A DNA stretch of 64,000 bases, from assembly GCA_030141605.1 (NCBI GenBank), contig JAQGDQ010000188.1, forward strand, positions 1 through 64,000, written 5' to 3'. The position numbers and the translations under genes were made by a program. Under the pieces are notes generated by a model. The model was not told where the DNA came from and did no database searches. It was given only the letters and a program-made list of their open reading frames with translations. Below are positions 1-11,300 of this stretch, piece after piece (the first letter of the stretch is position 1; every line of letters starts with the position of its first letter). This DNA comes from Tubiluchus corallicola (taxonomy: Eukaryota; Priapulida; Priapulimorpha; Priapulimorphida; Tubiluchidae).

Positions 1-3000
1 AGGAATGCGCCAACTATAAATGACTTCTGGAGTCGATGGAATATTCCCGTCCATCAGTTTGCTCTACGACACGTGTTTCGGCCGATGTTGAAGCGCGGCT
101 ACAGCAAACGTTGGGCAGCCGTAGCCGTTTTCGTAATGTCGGCATTTTTTCACGAGGTACCAGAGTTTGTAATCTACCATCGGGTCATACCGGAAACTGT
201 GACCGTTGCAGTTTGACCTTTCATGTTTTAACGAGGGTTTTAATTATAAATGTTCTAATTTTCTTATTTTGTTTTAAAGAGAGAGCCATGTTGCATGTTG
301 TTTGTTTATTACTCAGTAAGTAAGTAAGAAGTGGTTTTCATTGTTAGTTTAGTTTAAACATAATTTATTTAGGATTGGATCAGACAGTTTGTAGAACATG
401 ATTTAAGATCTTCACCACAACAGAATTTATACACTATTTACAAGAACATTTACAGTAAGAATAGACTATACTTAGTTTTTAGTATACTTTAGTATACTAA
501 AGTTTTACTACAGTGATACATTAGACATTAGTAGAAAATGACGGTTAGTAAATATTAATGTACGATTATTTAAGAATGATGCATTTTATATCAGATAGAA
601 ACTACTGGAAGCGTTTAGTACATAATATAAAGTCATGTATACATTGGAATATTTTACAGTTAGTAACATAGTTAAATTCATCTTTACCGAATAATAACAA
701 CTTCAACAGATCATTATTTTCATTGTTATCACTTAATATCAGATTGAGAACATTTTTACAAATGCTGTGAAGTTAAGCATAATTAGCATAGTTCATTAAA
801 AATGGGTGACTTGGTTGCTTTGTTAAAGTCATTCAAGCTTTGCATCAAACTTGTGTTCGACTGACATGAGCAATTTTGCAAGACATGCGACTTTCAGATT
901 TTGACCGCTCCTGACAACTAGACCAGTGGCCGCATTTACTGGGTTATAAAAACATTTTCTTTGTTTTCTAAGATTTCTATGACGCTAGTGATAGAAGTAT
1001 TATGACAAATCTCAATATTAGATACTTCAATGTTATCAGTAGAAAGTGTGTACTTAGTTTTTGTCATAGAGTTGCTATGAGTGAGATTTTAAGCATTTAA
1101 GTGAATGTGATGCGTTAGTTACTTCCTCCATGATGCGTTAGTTACTTCCTCCAAGATGCGTTAGTTACTTCCTCCATGATGCGTTAGTTACTTCCTCCAT
1201 GATGCGTTAGTTACTTCCTCCATGATGCGTTAGTTACTTCCTCCATGATGCGTTAGTTACTTCCTCCATGATGCGTTAGTTACTTCCTCCATGATGCGTT
1301 AGTTACTTCCTCCATGATGCGTTAGTTACTTCCTCCATGATGCGTTAGTTACTTCCTCCATGATGCGTTAGTTACTTCCTCCATGATGCGTTAGTTACTT
1401 CATCCAAGATGCGTTAGTTACTTCCTCCAAGATGCGTTAGTTACTTCCTCCATGATGCGTTAGTTACTTCCTCCATGATGCGTTAGTTACTTCCTCCATG
1501 ATGCGTTAGTTACTTCCTCCATGATGCGTTAGTTACTTCCTCCATGATGCGTTAGTTACTTCCTCCATGATGCGTTAGTTACTTCCTCCATGATGCGTTA
1601 GTTACTTCCTCCATGATGCGTTAGTTACTTCCTCCAAGATGCGTTAGTTACTTCCTCCATGATGCGTTAGTTACTTCCTCCAAGATGCGTTAGTTACTTC
1701 CTCCATGATGCGTTAGTTACTTCCTCCATGATGCGTTAGTTACTTCCTCCATGATGCGTTAGTTACTTCCTCCATGATGCGTTAGTTACTTCCTCCATTA
1801 GAAAGAAATGGAGGATAGAACTTCTTTATTGTTTTCTGTAGATGCTTTGCCAATGTGATTTTTTATAGTTTATTCATTCATTTACTTTGTGTGTCACTAA
1901 TTAAGTTATTGTAATTGCATATATTTATACCTGTTGTATGTAACTTCTGTCCTGAATGTATTTTTGTATATATGAACCTAGAGTTTGCAATGAAGACTTA
2001 AATTAATTTAAACTTTCATTTATTTCAGTTTCTTGTTTCTGTGCCTTTAAACATGTTCCGAATTTGGGCGTTTTTGGCCATGATATTACAGGTAATTTTT
2101 GCTTCTCATTTATATATCATGTGATAGTTTAAAATGTGATTTAGATCTTTTTAGATTTAATATTTTATTTCAAACTTCACAAAGTTCATATAAACATCAC
2201 AAATTAATACAAACAATACAATAAATCAAGACACACAACAATAACACAAATAACAATTAACAATATAACAAACTTCGCCAATGACGTCTAATTACAGAAG
2301 AAAAGTTTACATCACTGTTTAAAATGTTCTTGTATATAAAATTTTCACTGTTATTCAGCCTCATGTATAAACTGTATGCAGATTTTCTGTGCATCACATC
2401 AAAATAAATAAGATTAAGTCTAGTAGAAATATATCTAGCGCTCGTATCATATGAAAAGTTAAACAGCTTCCGTGTTGATACATTCTATACAACCTTGAGT
2501 TTGCTAAGATTGTAAGAATAAAAATGTCTCCAAGTGGACATACAATAAAAAGTAGTGCAGTAAGCATTAAACAATTGTCTCTTCACGTTAACTGAACTGT
2601 GAGTAAATTTCATGAGTAATTTATTTGCTCTACCATAGTAAATTGAACATTGTGAAACTAATTGTCACATTATTGCTGCTCAACAAAAATGTTTAGGCGT
2701 GGTTATCATCGTTTAAATGTTGATTTAAGTGTCCACATGTTCTAGATATAAGACAATCATATGCAGGTTAAACTGATGTAGTTAAATGTTAAGACAGTTT
2801 TGCAATAATTTGGCTGGTTTAAAATAGCAAATTAATGTTGGGTGTTTGCTAAATTTGTTAGCTGGTCATTGGTGCGTTTTTGATGCCGATATGACTCAAA
2901 GTTGATCTATGTAAGAAAAGTGTCGCATTTCTTTTAGTTTTATTCTGTAAAATCAAAATTTACTCATCTTTACGGTGAGAAAACAAAGACTTACCGTGAG

Positions 3001-3812
3001 TCCGTAAGAATTGAATTAAACCCGTGAGACTCGCAGTAAAACTGTAAGAGTTGAAAGGTCCAGACTGTAAAAATTATTAAAGGGAAACTGAACGATTGTG
3101 TAAACATTAGTTTAAAATGAAGTATGCTCTAAAATATTTAAAACTGCAACAGCTTGTTTTAAATCAAAGTTTAGATTAAATAATAATTACCTTCAATAAG
3201 TAAATTTTGTTAAACTTTCAAAGCTGTGCGTAGCTTAGCAAATCCAATAAGACTGGCAATGGCGCCTTTTTGTCACATTCACCTGGCCGACAAATAGGTG
3301 AGGTACCATGATAAGCTTGACCATGAACTGCAGTGTTCGTCTGTGACATCAGTGTGATGTAAAGCTCATTTTCTTCGCATCACATCAGTGTCTTATAGCA
3401 ATCTTCGCTTACACAAATGTGCTTGACTTTCAGGAAAGATGTCTACTATTGCACAAACTGTGGTTAGTTTGTGATGTAGGTGATAGCTGTGTTTGATTGC
3501 CATTATTTAACTTTCTAAGGTAATTATTCGAATATTAGTAACAATTGCCAACTTTTATAGGCAAAAACATGTATATTCTGGAGAGTAAATTAAAATGAGA
3601 TTGAGTCTAAATAATCATCCGGTTTTCTTTTAAATAAGTTCTATGATTCTTTGTTTTAGATTCCATTTTCGCTGATTGTTTCAAAAATCAGCAAAATCGA
3701 CTGGAAATATGGCAATGCCGCCGTGTGGCTGTCTCTCATCATTGGTCAACCCATTGCTATTCTAATGTATGTACACGATTATTATGTGAACACAATGGGA
3801 AATGTGATTTAA
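1..3812 (+). CDS. DGAT1: Diacylglycerol O-acyltransferase 1, C-terminal part (three exons, 5' end outside window)
   Basis: DGAT1 is an ER-membrane MBOAT enzyme that makes triacylglycerol from diacylglycerol and acyl-CoA. Three exons join in frame: 3-156 (position 1-2 'ag' looks like the acceptor), 2029-2091 and 3660-3812, ending in TAA. Each boundary is GT-AG with matching phase. Exon A reads [17 protein letters not shown], then SAFFHE, which carries the conserved MBOAT catalytic histidine. Exon B reads [14 protein letters not shown]. Exon C reads [18 protein letters not shown] and MYVHDYYV, all hallmark DGAT1 C-terminal motifs. About 122 residues are visible of a protein usually near 490-500 aa. 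The tail after the HDYY motif is short (VNTMGNVI), like other DGAT1s. Intron 1 holds a 23-bp minisatellite and intron 2 a LINE remnant. The DGAT1 call rather than SOAT/ACAT rests on these motifs, and I am confident of it. Confidence 0.93.
1107..1798. repeat. 23-bp minisatellite in DGAT1 intron 1, about 30 copies
   Basis: About 30 head-to-tail copies of a 23-bp unit containing GATGCGTTAGTTACTTCC. Most copies are identical; the few variants have CCAAG in place of CCATG or a single change (CATCC). Such homogeneity suggests recent expansion or ongoing homogenisation. It lies wholly inside the intron between the DGAT1 exons at 3-156 and 2029-2091. Confidence 0.95.
2150..2670 (-). mobile_element. 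Decayed 3' fragment of a non-LTR retrotransposon in DGAT1 intron 2
   Basis: On the - strand this stretch still reads, with breaks, the same C-terminal protein as the LINE at 44383-45592. Shared pieces on the + strand include TGTATAAACTGTATGCAG (near 2365 and 44676) and TTTGCTRAGA (near 2502 and 44811). The reverse translation gives TWRHFY, LSKLKV, KLFN and FDVMHRK-like segments matching the other copy. No intact ORF remains. It is an old, 5'-truncated insertion lying antisense to DGAT1. The boundaries are approximate. Confidence 0.75.
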
Positions 3813-4788
3813 GTCGGTTAAACATTGTTTTAAATAGGAGATTTTTTTCCTAAAATTACGCAACAATTGTTTATAAATGTTTTACGGTTATTTACGTGAC
3901 GTTACGAACGTTTTAGAAAGAGAATGGAAATGATTGTTTTATCTACCTCACTCGGGATTTAGGTAGAGCTTGTTAAAATTTTTATGAAGATTACCGCTAT
4001 TGCTTGAAATGTAAATCAAAATTGTAAGTTTATGTAGGCCTTACTGTCGACCGCAAACTGTACTTTTTCACTATTTGTTTCATTTTTAATCATCGGGTAC
4101 TAGTTTGCTTTCGTACTTTTTGTGTATTTAATAGTAAACAGAAGTTTTGAAGTCAATTTTGTTGAAGTTTGTTACGTTTAGACTGAAGAAATTGTTCAGT
4201 GCGCTGAGAACGCCTTGTTTTTGTGCTGCTTTCATGCTTCAGTGGCCTAACAATATAGCTGTCTGTACACGTTAAGTTGTTTTTACAATGTTGATTAGAA
4301 CAGTGTTGCTTCTGGCAGCTGCTTTAGTAAATGTGCTACATTTGTACTTAACCGCTACAGCACATGTTAAACTGTTTGTGTAGAGTCGATTAAGACTGAC
4401 TGCTTTGAGATTCACAACTCAGTTTTTTCACAAGATTGCCAGCCTGTGAATGGGCTTTTAGTCTTTTACAGAATAAATATGTATGTATTAATTATACAGT
4501 GCGGGCAAGTATCTGGTTTTATGCTGTTTCGTCAAAGTTCTTTAGAGATTAGTCGAACTTTTGTTTGTTCCCACGTTTCATTCTAAAATCATAACATGTA
4601 ATCAACACGCTTTAATGGCAGACACATATAGTTTTGCCAAGTTGTCAGTTCATCTCTAGTGTTTGCTGATACAGAACAGTTTAAAAGTGCCATTTGCATA
4701 ATTCTGGTCTCTGTATTACTTATCTAACTTTTCAAATTTAAAATAGTTTTTTTTTGTAATGGAAGGTTTTGTTTTGTGACTCTCTGTA
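3813..4788 (+). other. DGAT1: DGAT1 3' UTR and flank
   Basis: AT-rich sequence after the DGAT1 stop. I see no ORF or repeat in it. The first canonical AATAAA is about 660 nt after the stop, so most of this stretch is probably 3' UTR. Confidence 0.5.
4472..4477 (+). terminator. DGAT1: Candidate poly(A) signal AATAAA for DGAT1
   Basis: First canonical AATAAA downstream of the DGAT1 stop at 3812. It is followed by a T-rich stretch with GT steps, as expected of a cleavage region. Position alone supports it. Confidence 0.45.
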
Positions 4789-5232
4789 AATGCTTAATTG
4801 ACAATGATTGTCCAACTCTCATAGCTTCTGAGTGCTTGATTGACGATGATTGTCTAACTGTCATAGCTTTTGAGTACTTGATTGACGATGATTGTCCAAC
4901 TCTCATAGCTTTTGAGTACTTGATTGACAATGATTGTCCAACTCTCATAACTTTTGAGTACTTGATTGACAATGATTGTCTAACTCTCATAGCTTTTGAG
5001 TACTTGATTGACAATGATTGTCCAACTCTCATAGCTTTTGAGTGCTTGATTGACGATGATTGTCTAACTCTCATAGCTTTAGAATGCTTGATTAACAATG
5101 ATTGTCTAACTCTCATAACATTTGAGTACTTAATTGACAATGATTGTCCAACTCTCATAGTTTTTGAGTACTTGATTGACAATGATTGTCCAGCTCTCAT
5201 AGCTTTTGAGTGCTTGATTGTCCAACTCTTAT
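4789..5232. repeat. 42-bp minisatellite, about 10.5 copies
   Basis: Units of 42 bp built around TTGATTGACAATGATTGTCC and AACTCTCATAGCTTTTGAG. The unit length is a multiple of three, so long reading frames stay open on both strands (+ frame repeating LIDNDCPTLIAFEY). I read it as a non-coding minisatellite: no start context, no splice partner, and the openness is explained by the unit length. Confidence 0.9.
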
Positions 5233-5827
5233 CTACAGTTGATAACTGTCGTGTCAAAAAATTCTCACATTCTCATTGCGTTATAGTTTAATATATGACC
5301 AATGAACTTTTTGTGAGTTAAAACAGCTTATATTGTCACATTTTTAATCCATTGTAACTGGTTCTATATGCGGTGCAAACCGCAGCAGTACTTTATTGTC
5401 TAAACTCTAGTTTAGACTTTAGAACTTTAGAAGTTATACTTTAGAATACAGCAGTACTTTGTGGTTTAGATAACTGTGCAAACTAGAGAGATAGATTGTT
5501 GGCATTTAAATGTGTGTAGGGAATTTCCACTACCATTCATATAGGTTTGTATATTAGGTATCTGTGACACCAACCATAAATTTATGTTGATAGCACTAAA
5601 GTTATCTTTCAAGAGTGTTTTTATCTGTAATTTACATGTTTGTATGTTTTTCTTGATCATGGCAATAAATTTGATTTATATAAAACAGCATATATGTCAT
5701 GTCTGCATTATTAGTCATGCACGTTTGTTTTTGGAAATGACCAGGTAACGTTGTTGTAGTGGTGCTGATGTTTCACGTTTTTGTCTTGTTGTGATTCAAA
5801 TGAGAGTGCAAGCTTTCAGATGTCATG

Positions 5828-7331
5828 TAATTAATCAGTTAAAGGTGTGTGGTGTACACTGTAATTAATCAGTTAAAGGTGTGTGGTGTGCACTCTAATT
5901 AATCAGTTAAAGTTATGTGTGTGATGTACACTCTAATTAATCAGTTAAAGGTGTGTGGTGTGCACTCTAATTAATCAGTTAAAGTTATGTGTGTGGTGTG
6001 CACTCTAATTAATCAGTTAAAGTTATGTGTGTGGTGTGCACTCTGATTAATCAGTTAAAGTTATGTGTGTGGTGTGCACTCTGATTAACCAGTTAAAGGT
6101 GTGTGTGTGGTGTGCACTCTGATTAACCAGTTAAAGGTGTGTGTGTGGTGTGCACTTTGATTAACCAGTTAAAGGTGTGTGTGTGGTGTGCACTTTGATT
6201 AACCAGTTAAAGGTATGTGTGTGGTGTGCACTCTGATTAACCAGTTAAAGGTGTGTGTGTGGTGTGCACTCTGATTAACCAGTTAAAGGTGTGTGGTGTG
6301 GTGTGCACTCTGATTAACCAGTTAAAGGTGTGTGTGTGTGGTGTGCACTCTGATTAACCAGTTAAAGGTGTGTGTGGTGTGCACTTTGATTAACCAGTTA
6401 AAGGTATGTGTGTGGTAACCAGTTAAAGGTATGTGTGTGGTGTGTACTCTGATTAACCAGCTAAAGGTGTGTGTGTGTGGTGTGTACTCTGATTAATCAG
6501 TTAAAGGTATGTGTGTGTGGTGTGCACTCTAATTAATCAGTTAAAGGTGTGTGTGGTGTGCACTCTGATTAATCAGTTAAAGGTGTGTGTGGTGTGCACT
6601 CTGATTAATCAGTTAAAGGTATGTATGTGGTGTGCACTTTGATTAACCAGTTAAAGATATGTGTGTGGTGTGCACTCTGATTAACCAGTTAAAGGTGTGT
6701 GTGTGGTATGCACTCTGATTAACCAGTTAAAAGTGTGTGTGTGGTGTGCACTTTGATTAACCAGTTAAAGGTATGTGTGTGGTGTGCACTCTGATTAACC
6801 AGTTAAAGGTATGTGTGGTGTGCACTCTGATTAACCAGTTAAAGGTATGTGTGTGGTGTGCACTCTGATTAATCAGTAAAGGTGTGTGTGTGGTGTGCAC
6901 TCTGATTAACCAGTTAAAGGTATGTGTGTGGTGTGTACTCTGATTAACCAGTTAAAGGTGTGTGTGTGTGGTGTGTACTCTGATTAATCAGTTAAAGGTG
7001 TGTGTGTGGTGTGCACTCTGATTAATCAGTTAAAGGTATGTATGTGGTGTGCACTTTGATTAACCAGTTAAAGATATGTGTGTGGTGTGCACTCTGATTA
7101 ACCAGTTAAAGGTATGTGTGTGTGGTGTGCACTCTGATTAACCAGTTAAAGGTGTGTGTGTGGTGTGCACTTTGATTAACCAGTTAAAGGTGTGTGTGTG
7201 GTGTGCACTTTGATTAACCAGTTAAAGGTATGTGTGTGGTGTGCACTTTGATTAACCAGTTAAAGGTGTGTGTGTGATGTGCACTCTAATTAATCAGTTA
7301 AAGGTGTGTGTGTGATGTGCACTCTGATTAA
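5828..7331. repeat. ~38-bp GT-rich minisatellite, about 40 copies
   Basis: About 1.5 kb of imperfect units containing TGATTAACCAGTTAAAGG followed by a variable (GT)n run and GGTGTGCACTC. Unit length varies between about 32 and 42 bp because of the GT run. Two sub-families (ATTAATCAG and ATTAACCAG) are arranged in blocks. The array lies between the convergent DGAT1 and KCTD genes. Confidence 0.93.
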
Positions 7332-7587
7332 ATGTTTCAATCACTGAATGACATGACACATAAATAGAAAACACGAAATGACAAAATTTAAATTTAATAA
7401 ACGACTCACTACTATACGACGTAGATACAAGCACTAATCATAATTTACAAAATAAATTAACATCATTAGCTATTTATAAATTTAATCGATGATAGTATTT
7501 CGCCTGTTCAATAGTTTTTTAGCTGTTAATATTTTGTTTGTTCTAGCTGTTAACAACTAGAGGTAACAAAACTGAATGCTTGACAAG

Positions 7588-8082
7588 TAGGGGTGCACGG
7601 AATGCACATTTTCATCAACCGAACTGTAACTGAATACTTTATTCTTGAGCGCCACCGAACCGAAGTATAACCGAACTGTAAATGAATACTTTATTCTTGG
7701 GCACCACCGAACCGAACTGTAACTGAATACTTTATTCTTGGGCGCCACCGAACCGAACTGTAACTGAATACTTTATTCTTGGGCGCCACCGAACCGAACT
7801 GTAACTGAATACTTTATTCTTGGGCGCCACCGAACCGAAGCATAACCGAATGATCACGTGTGCTGCTAGACCCAATTCCAAATAAAATACCAAGTTAAAT
7901 CAGAATACAGGACCGGAAACAATCCGATTTTTTTTACCAAAACTAAACCAAACTTTTTTGTACCGAAGGTTCACCAAACTTTTAGAGATTACAAACGAAC
8001 TTCACCAGACCGGATTTCTATACTGATATTCAGGAAAAGAATTCGGTGATCCGAATATTCAGTGCATCTCTAATGTGAAGTT
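7588..8082. mobile_element. Candidate non-autonomous hAT-like element with internal 41-bp repeats
   Basis: The left end reads TAGGGGTGCACGGAAT and the right end, reverse-complemented, TAGAGATGCACTGAATATTC. These are imperfect inverted ends of the GTGCACYGAATATTCGG type seen in many hAT elements. The flanking octamers TTGACAAG and ATGTGAAG agree at only 5 of 8 positions, so the target duplication is doubtful. The interior is dominated by CCGAAC-type motifs. It sits just beyond the likely KCTD cleavage site. Confidence 0.5.
7618..7849. repeat. 41-bp tandem repeat, about 5 copies
   Basis: Copies of a 41-bp unit containing CCGAACTGTAACTGAATAC then TTTATTCTTGGGCGCCACC, inside the hAT-like element at 7588-8082. 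The first copies are more diverged than the last three, which are nearly identical. Confidence 0.88.
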
Positions 8083-8116
8083 TAAGCTCTTGAAATATTA
8101 CACTAGTATTCGTCAT

Positions 8117-8122
8117 TTTATT
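8117..8122 (-). terminator. Candidate poly(A) signal (AATAAA on - strand) for the KCTD gene
   Basis: TTTATT on the + strand reads AATAAA on the - strand, about 275 nt after the KCTD stop codon at 8398-8400. It is supported only by position. Confidence 0.4.
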
Positions 8123-8397
8123 CTTCAGTCTAATGCACTGGTTCCTCACTCATTCATGACATCATCTGCTACCAATTTTGTACATGTGAACACAGAAAGC
8201 TAAATGAAAATTCAAAAATGATTTCACGTTCACTAGAGAATGAAACTTTAACTCGAGACTTTCAACTACAATGCCATTAACACATCCTGTACACTAAAGC
8301 TGTCACCATTTCAACTTTTGATGCTTACAGCCTCACATTTCATAAGTATTTTGTACAAACACTTGACTATAATTTTATCTCTGATGAGTCAAAATTT

Positions 8398-11300
8398 TCA
8401 AGACGGTACCAGCTGCTTACACAAAATGTATTCACAGAACTGCTGGCCTTCCACTCCGCCACCTGTTGATGCTACTATTTTAAATCCACCACTAAACAAT
8501 CTTTGGAAAACCTGCAAAACACCAGAAACTTTATTCAAATGTCAATAAACAAAGTGTTAGTATCTATGTACTGCCATTACTCCAGACTAATTCAGTTCTA
8601 ATTGTTTCCATGGCTACTAAGACAGTGCAATAAGCAGTGGCAGCTCGTGGCTAAAATTAGTGGGGTGCTGCTTCAGAAAATTTTAGCTGTTGTTTTAATA
8701 CTGTGTAAAATGAAACAAACATATGCAGTTTTAATGCTGTAATTGTAATTTTAAACAAAGAAACATACAAAAATTTATACATAAACTTGGTAAAATCCTA
8801 AATATATAATATTTTTTGTTTACGAATAGCCCAAGTTGTCGCAGCCTAAATGGTACACAGTTTTTAAACTCGTGACAACTGACGACACAGACTGTGTGAG
8901 TGACAGTGCTTTCTCTACCTGGAGTGCAGCATCTTATTTCAGACATGGCCGCATGCGCACAACAGCCAAACACCATGTTGTTGGACCTGTGAAGTGCACA
9001 GTTCTGTCATGTGCTGTATTGGTTGACATCCTTCTGTCTCGGAAGACAATGGAGTGTGCGTCAAGAGAGTCAGTTATTGATCACATTGATGGAGCTGCAG
9101 CGTCGACTGTGGCTGAGCAGTGCGATCCTTGAACGTCTCCAGGGCGCACGCCTGGGCAAGGTGTATGGAGATCCTGAGTTGCCCAGACAACAGGAACCCC
9201 CTCTCTTCCTCCCTGGTGTAATCCAAAGGAAAGTGGAGCAATACGTTTGGCACCAGGTTGCCTGCAGGAGCTGCCGGATTCAGTGAGCATGCTGCACTGG
9301 TCCACCTTCGGGGCTCCACTCCTGATTTGGAAGGTGTACTCCTCTACACATGACCGTTGGGTCACTTGACCTCCTCCGCCCTCTAGCCGTTGGCTGCTTG
9401 TGCAGCTCCTCCGCCTAGTGTCGAGATACAGTGTGGGCATCCCGCAAGCCCACAGCACCTGGTATTCCTAGGCGGTCACCCATCCAAGTACTAACCAGGC
9501 TCTACGTTGCTTAACTTTGGTGATCAGACAAGAACTGGTGTTTTCAACGTGATTTGACCGTAGTCATGTGAGCTGTATAGCACATGTATAAAGCAACAAA
9601 GAAAAAACTCATTATATTGAATATTATCGATGATATTGAGTGAAAATGAGGGGTGGTGCTGTTCCACATTGCCTATACACCAACCGCCACTGACAATAAG
9701 TATTGTGTAACAATGAAGTTATGCATAAGACATTTAAATTGTCGTTAACAAAATACTATTGCAAGGTATGTATGAACAAGATTTTCACTCACCTGTATAG
9801 AATTCAGTTTACAATAACCGTTGATAGGAAAACGAATGACGTAGTACGGATCTTGATTCCAGCCGGTGTTTCGGCCATCCATCAGCGACTGTCCAGTCTC
9901 CGGGAATAACTCCTCGATCGTGTTCCGGTCCCCACTGAGTGTGATTCTCTCTCCGAGATCGGGCGACACGTGCATTGATATGCACTCGTAATCAGCCTTT
10001 TCACTGTGTGTGATAGTCTAGAAAATAATCATCAATGAGATCTGTTTCACAAACTTGAAATAGCAAATATGAAATCACCGCTGTTCAAGGAAAATGCGTG
10101 ATTTTTCAGCTCCGATCATAAAGCTCAGCAAAAAATATAGATTTTATCAACTATAATAATGAATTATGAATTTATTCCACAGCAACTCAAACATACATAT
10201 AAATTTATATAACATTGAAAAAAATAAACTATGCGAGTTACTGTGAGGAGGAGGAAGGAGCATTGAGCTTTCGAGTCCTCCTCCAGATAAGTGAAACAAT
10301 TGACAATTAACATTACATTTTCATCAGTCGTAACGTACATTAGAACAAAATAAGTTTTGTTAGTAACTTAAGATCAGAATTAGTAAAATTTTGAGTTAAT
10401 TATACCGTTGTAGTAGGTAATTCGTTGATGCTTTTTTAAATTGATAAAGATTAAGAGTTATCTCATGATTAAGAGATTCATTTCACGCGGAATTGATGAC
10501 CATATTTTAATAGGATTATATTTTGATGACTGTTTCATTATATTTGTTTTTGGAAGAGGGAGTACATAGTTTCCGACTGAACATCTCGTGTAATGATCAT
10601 GTTGATTTGAAACTGGACTAAAGTATGACTGAAAAGCTGGTGGAAGTAGTGAATTATGATACTGATACATGAAATGAAGACAATACATGTCATATATTTC
10701 TTTCACTTTAAGAGTTTTAACAGACAAGTAAATTATATTTGTGGGATGGTCATACCTTACATGATATATCAGTTTGAGAATTTTGTTCTGGGTAATTTGT
10801 AAAGCTATAATGCCAAGGTGTTTCTGATAATTAAATATTCACCTGAAAACTTAATTAACCACAAAGCTTAACCCTTTCACTATGGAAGGCGGCACACTGC
10901 TGCCTATGTTTCTCACGGAAGGGACCGAAGGCAGTCCCCAACCTCAGCACTAAGTGCAGTCACTCAAGTCTGTTTATTTCACTGATATGGCCATGCAAAA
11001 ACATTGCAGAAAAATCTAACGTCCATGGGATTTGGTTTGCTTTACAACACTGAAGCCAGGTGCATTCCACAATACTGTACTGTATGGTATGTTCCCATGC
11101 AAAATAATTTGTGCATTGTTGATGCGACAGGTGTTTAGTTGATAGTTCTGCATTCTTATAAAATGATTGTATATTATGGATTAGTAATGTGTCTTTTGTG
11201 AAAACTGGTTTCTAAATATAAAATACATGCTTATTTATGATTGTATGCACGTGCGTGCGTGTGTGTGTGTGCACGTGTTAGTGCATGTATGTGTGCTCAT

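Larger units (their letters stand above)
8635..9692. mobile_element. Non-autonomous hAT-like element carrying a 5S rRNA copy
   Basis: Ends are CAGTGGCAGCTCGTGG on the left and, reverse-complemented, CAGTGGCGGTTGGTG on the right. The flanking octamers are GCAATAAG (8627-8634) and ACAATAAG (9693-9700), 7 of 8 identical. An 8-bp target duplication with CAGTGGCG-type ends is typical of the hAT superfamily. No transposase is visible. It lies in KCTD intron 5. The inner 9110-9565 is markedly GC-richer than its surroundings and includes a complete 5S-like copy, so a second insertion may be nested in the hAT-like shell. A right-end fragment of the same family is at 42897-42949. Confidence 0.72.

Noticed and set aside
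36-323. 95-codon + ORF at the left edge
   Set aside because: Out of frame with the DGAT1 exon 3-156 and runs into the intron.
4724-5291. 171- and 177-codon ORFs on both strands
   Set aside because: Explained by a 42-bp (multiple of three) repeat unit; no start context or partner exons.
9081-9458. 125-codon - strand ORF and overlapping + strand ORFs
   Set aside because: Inside the GC-rich part of a hAT-like element next to a 5S copy; no recognisable protein family, and high GC lengthens open frames.
9446-9565. Functional 5S rRNA gene
   Set aside because: Many substitutions at otherwise conserved CpG sites and no T-run terminator; annotated as a derived copy.
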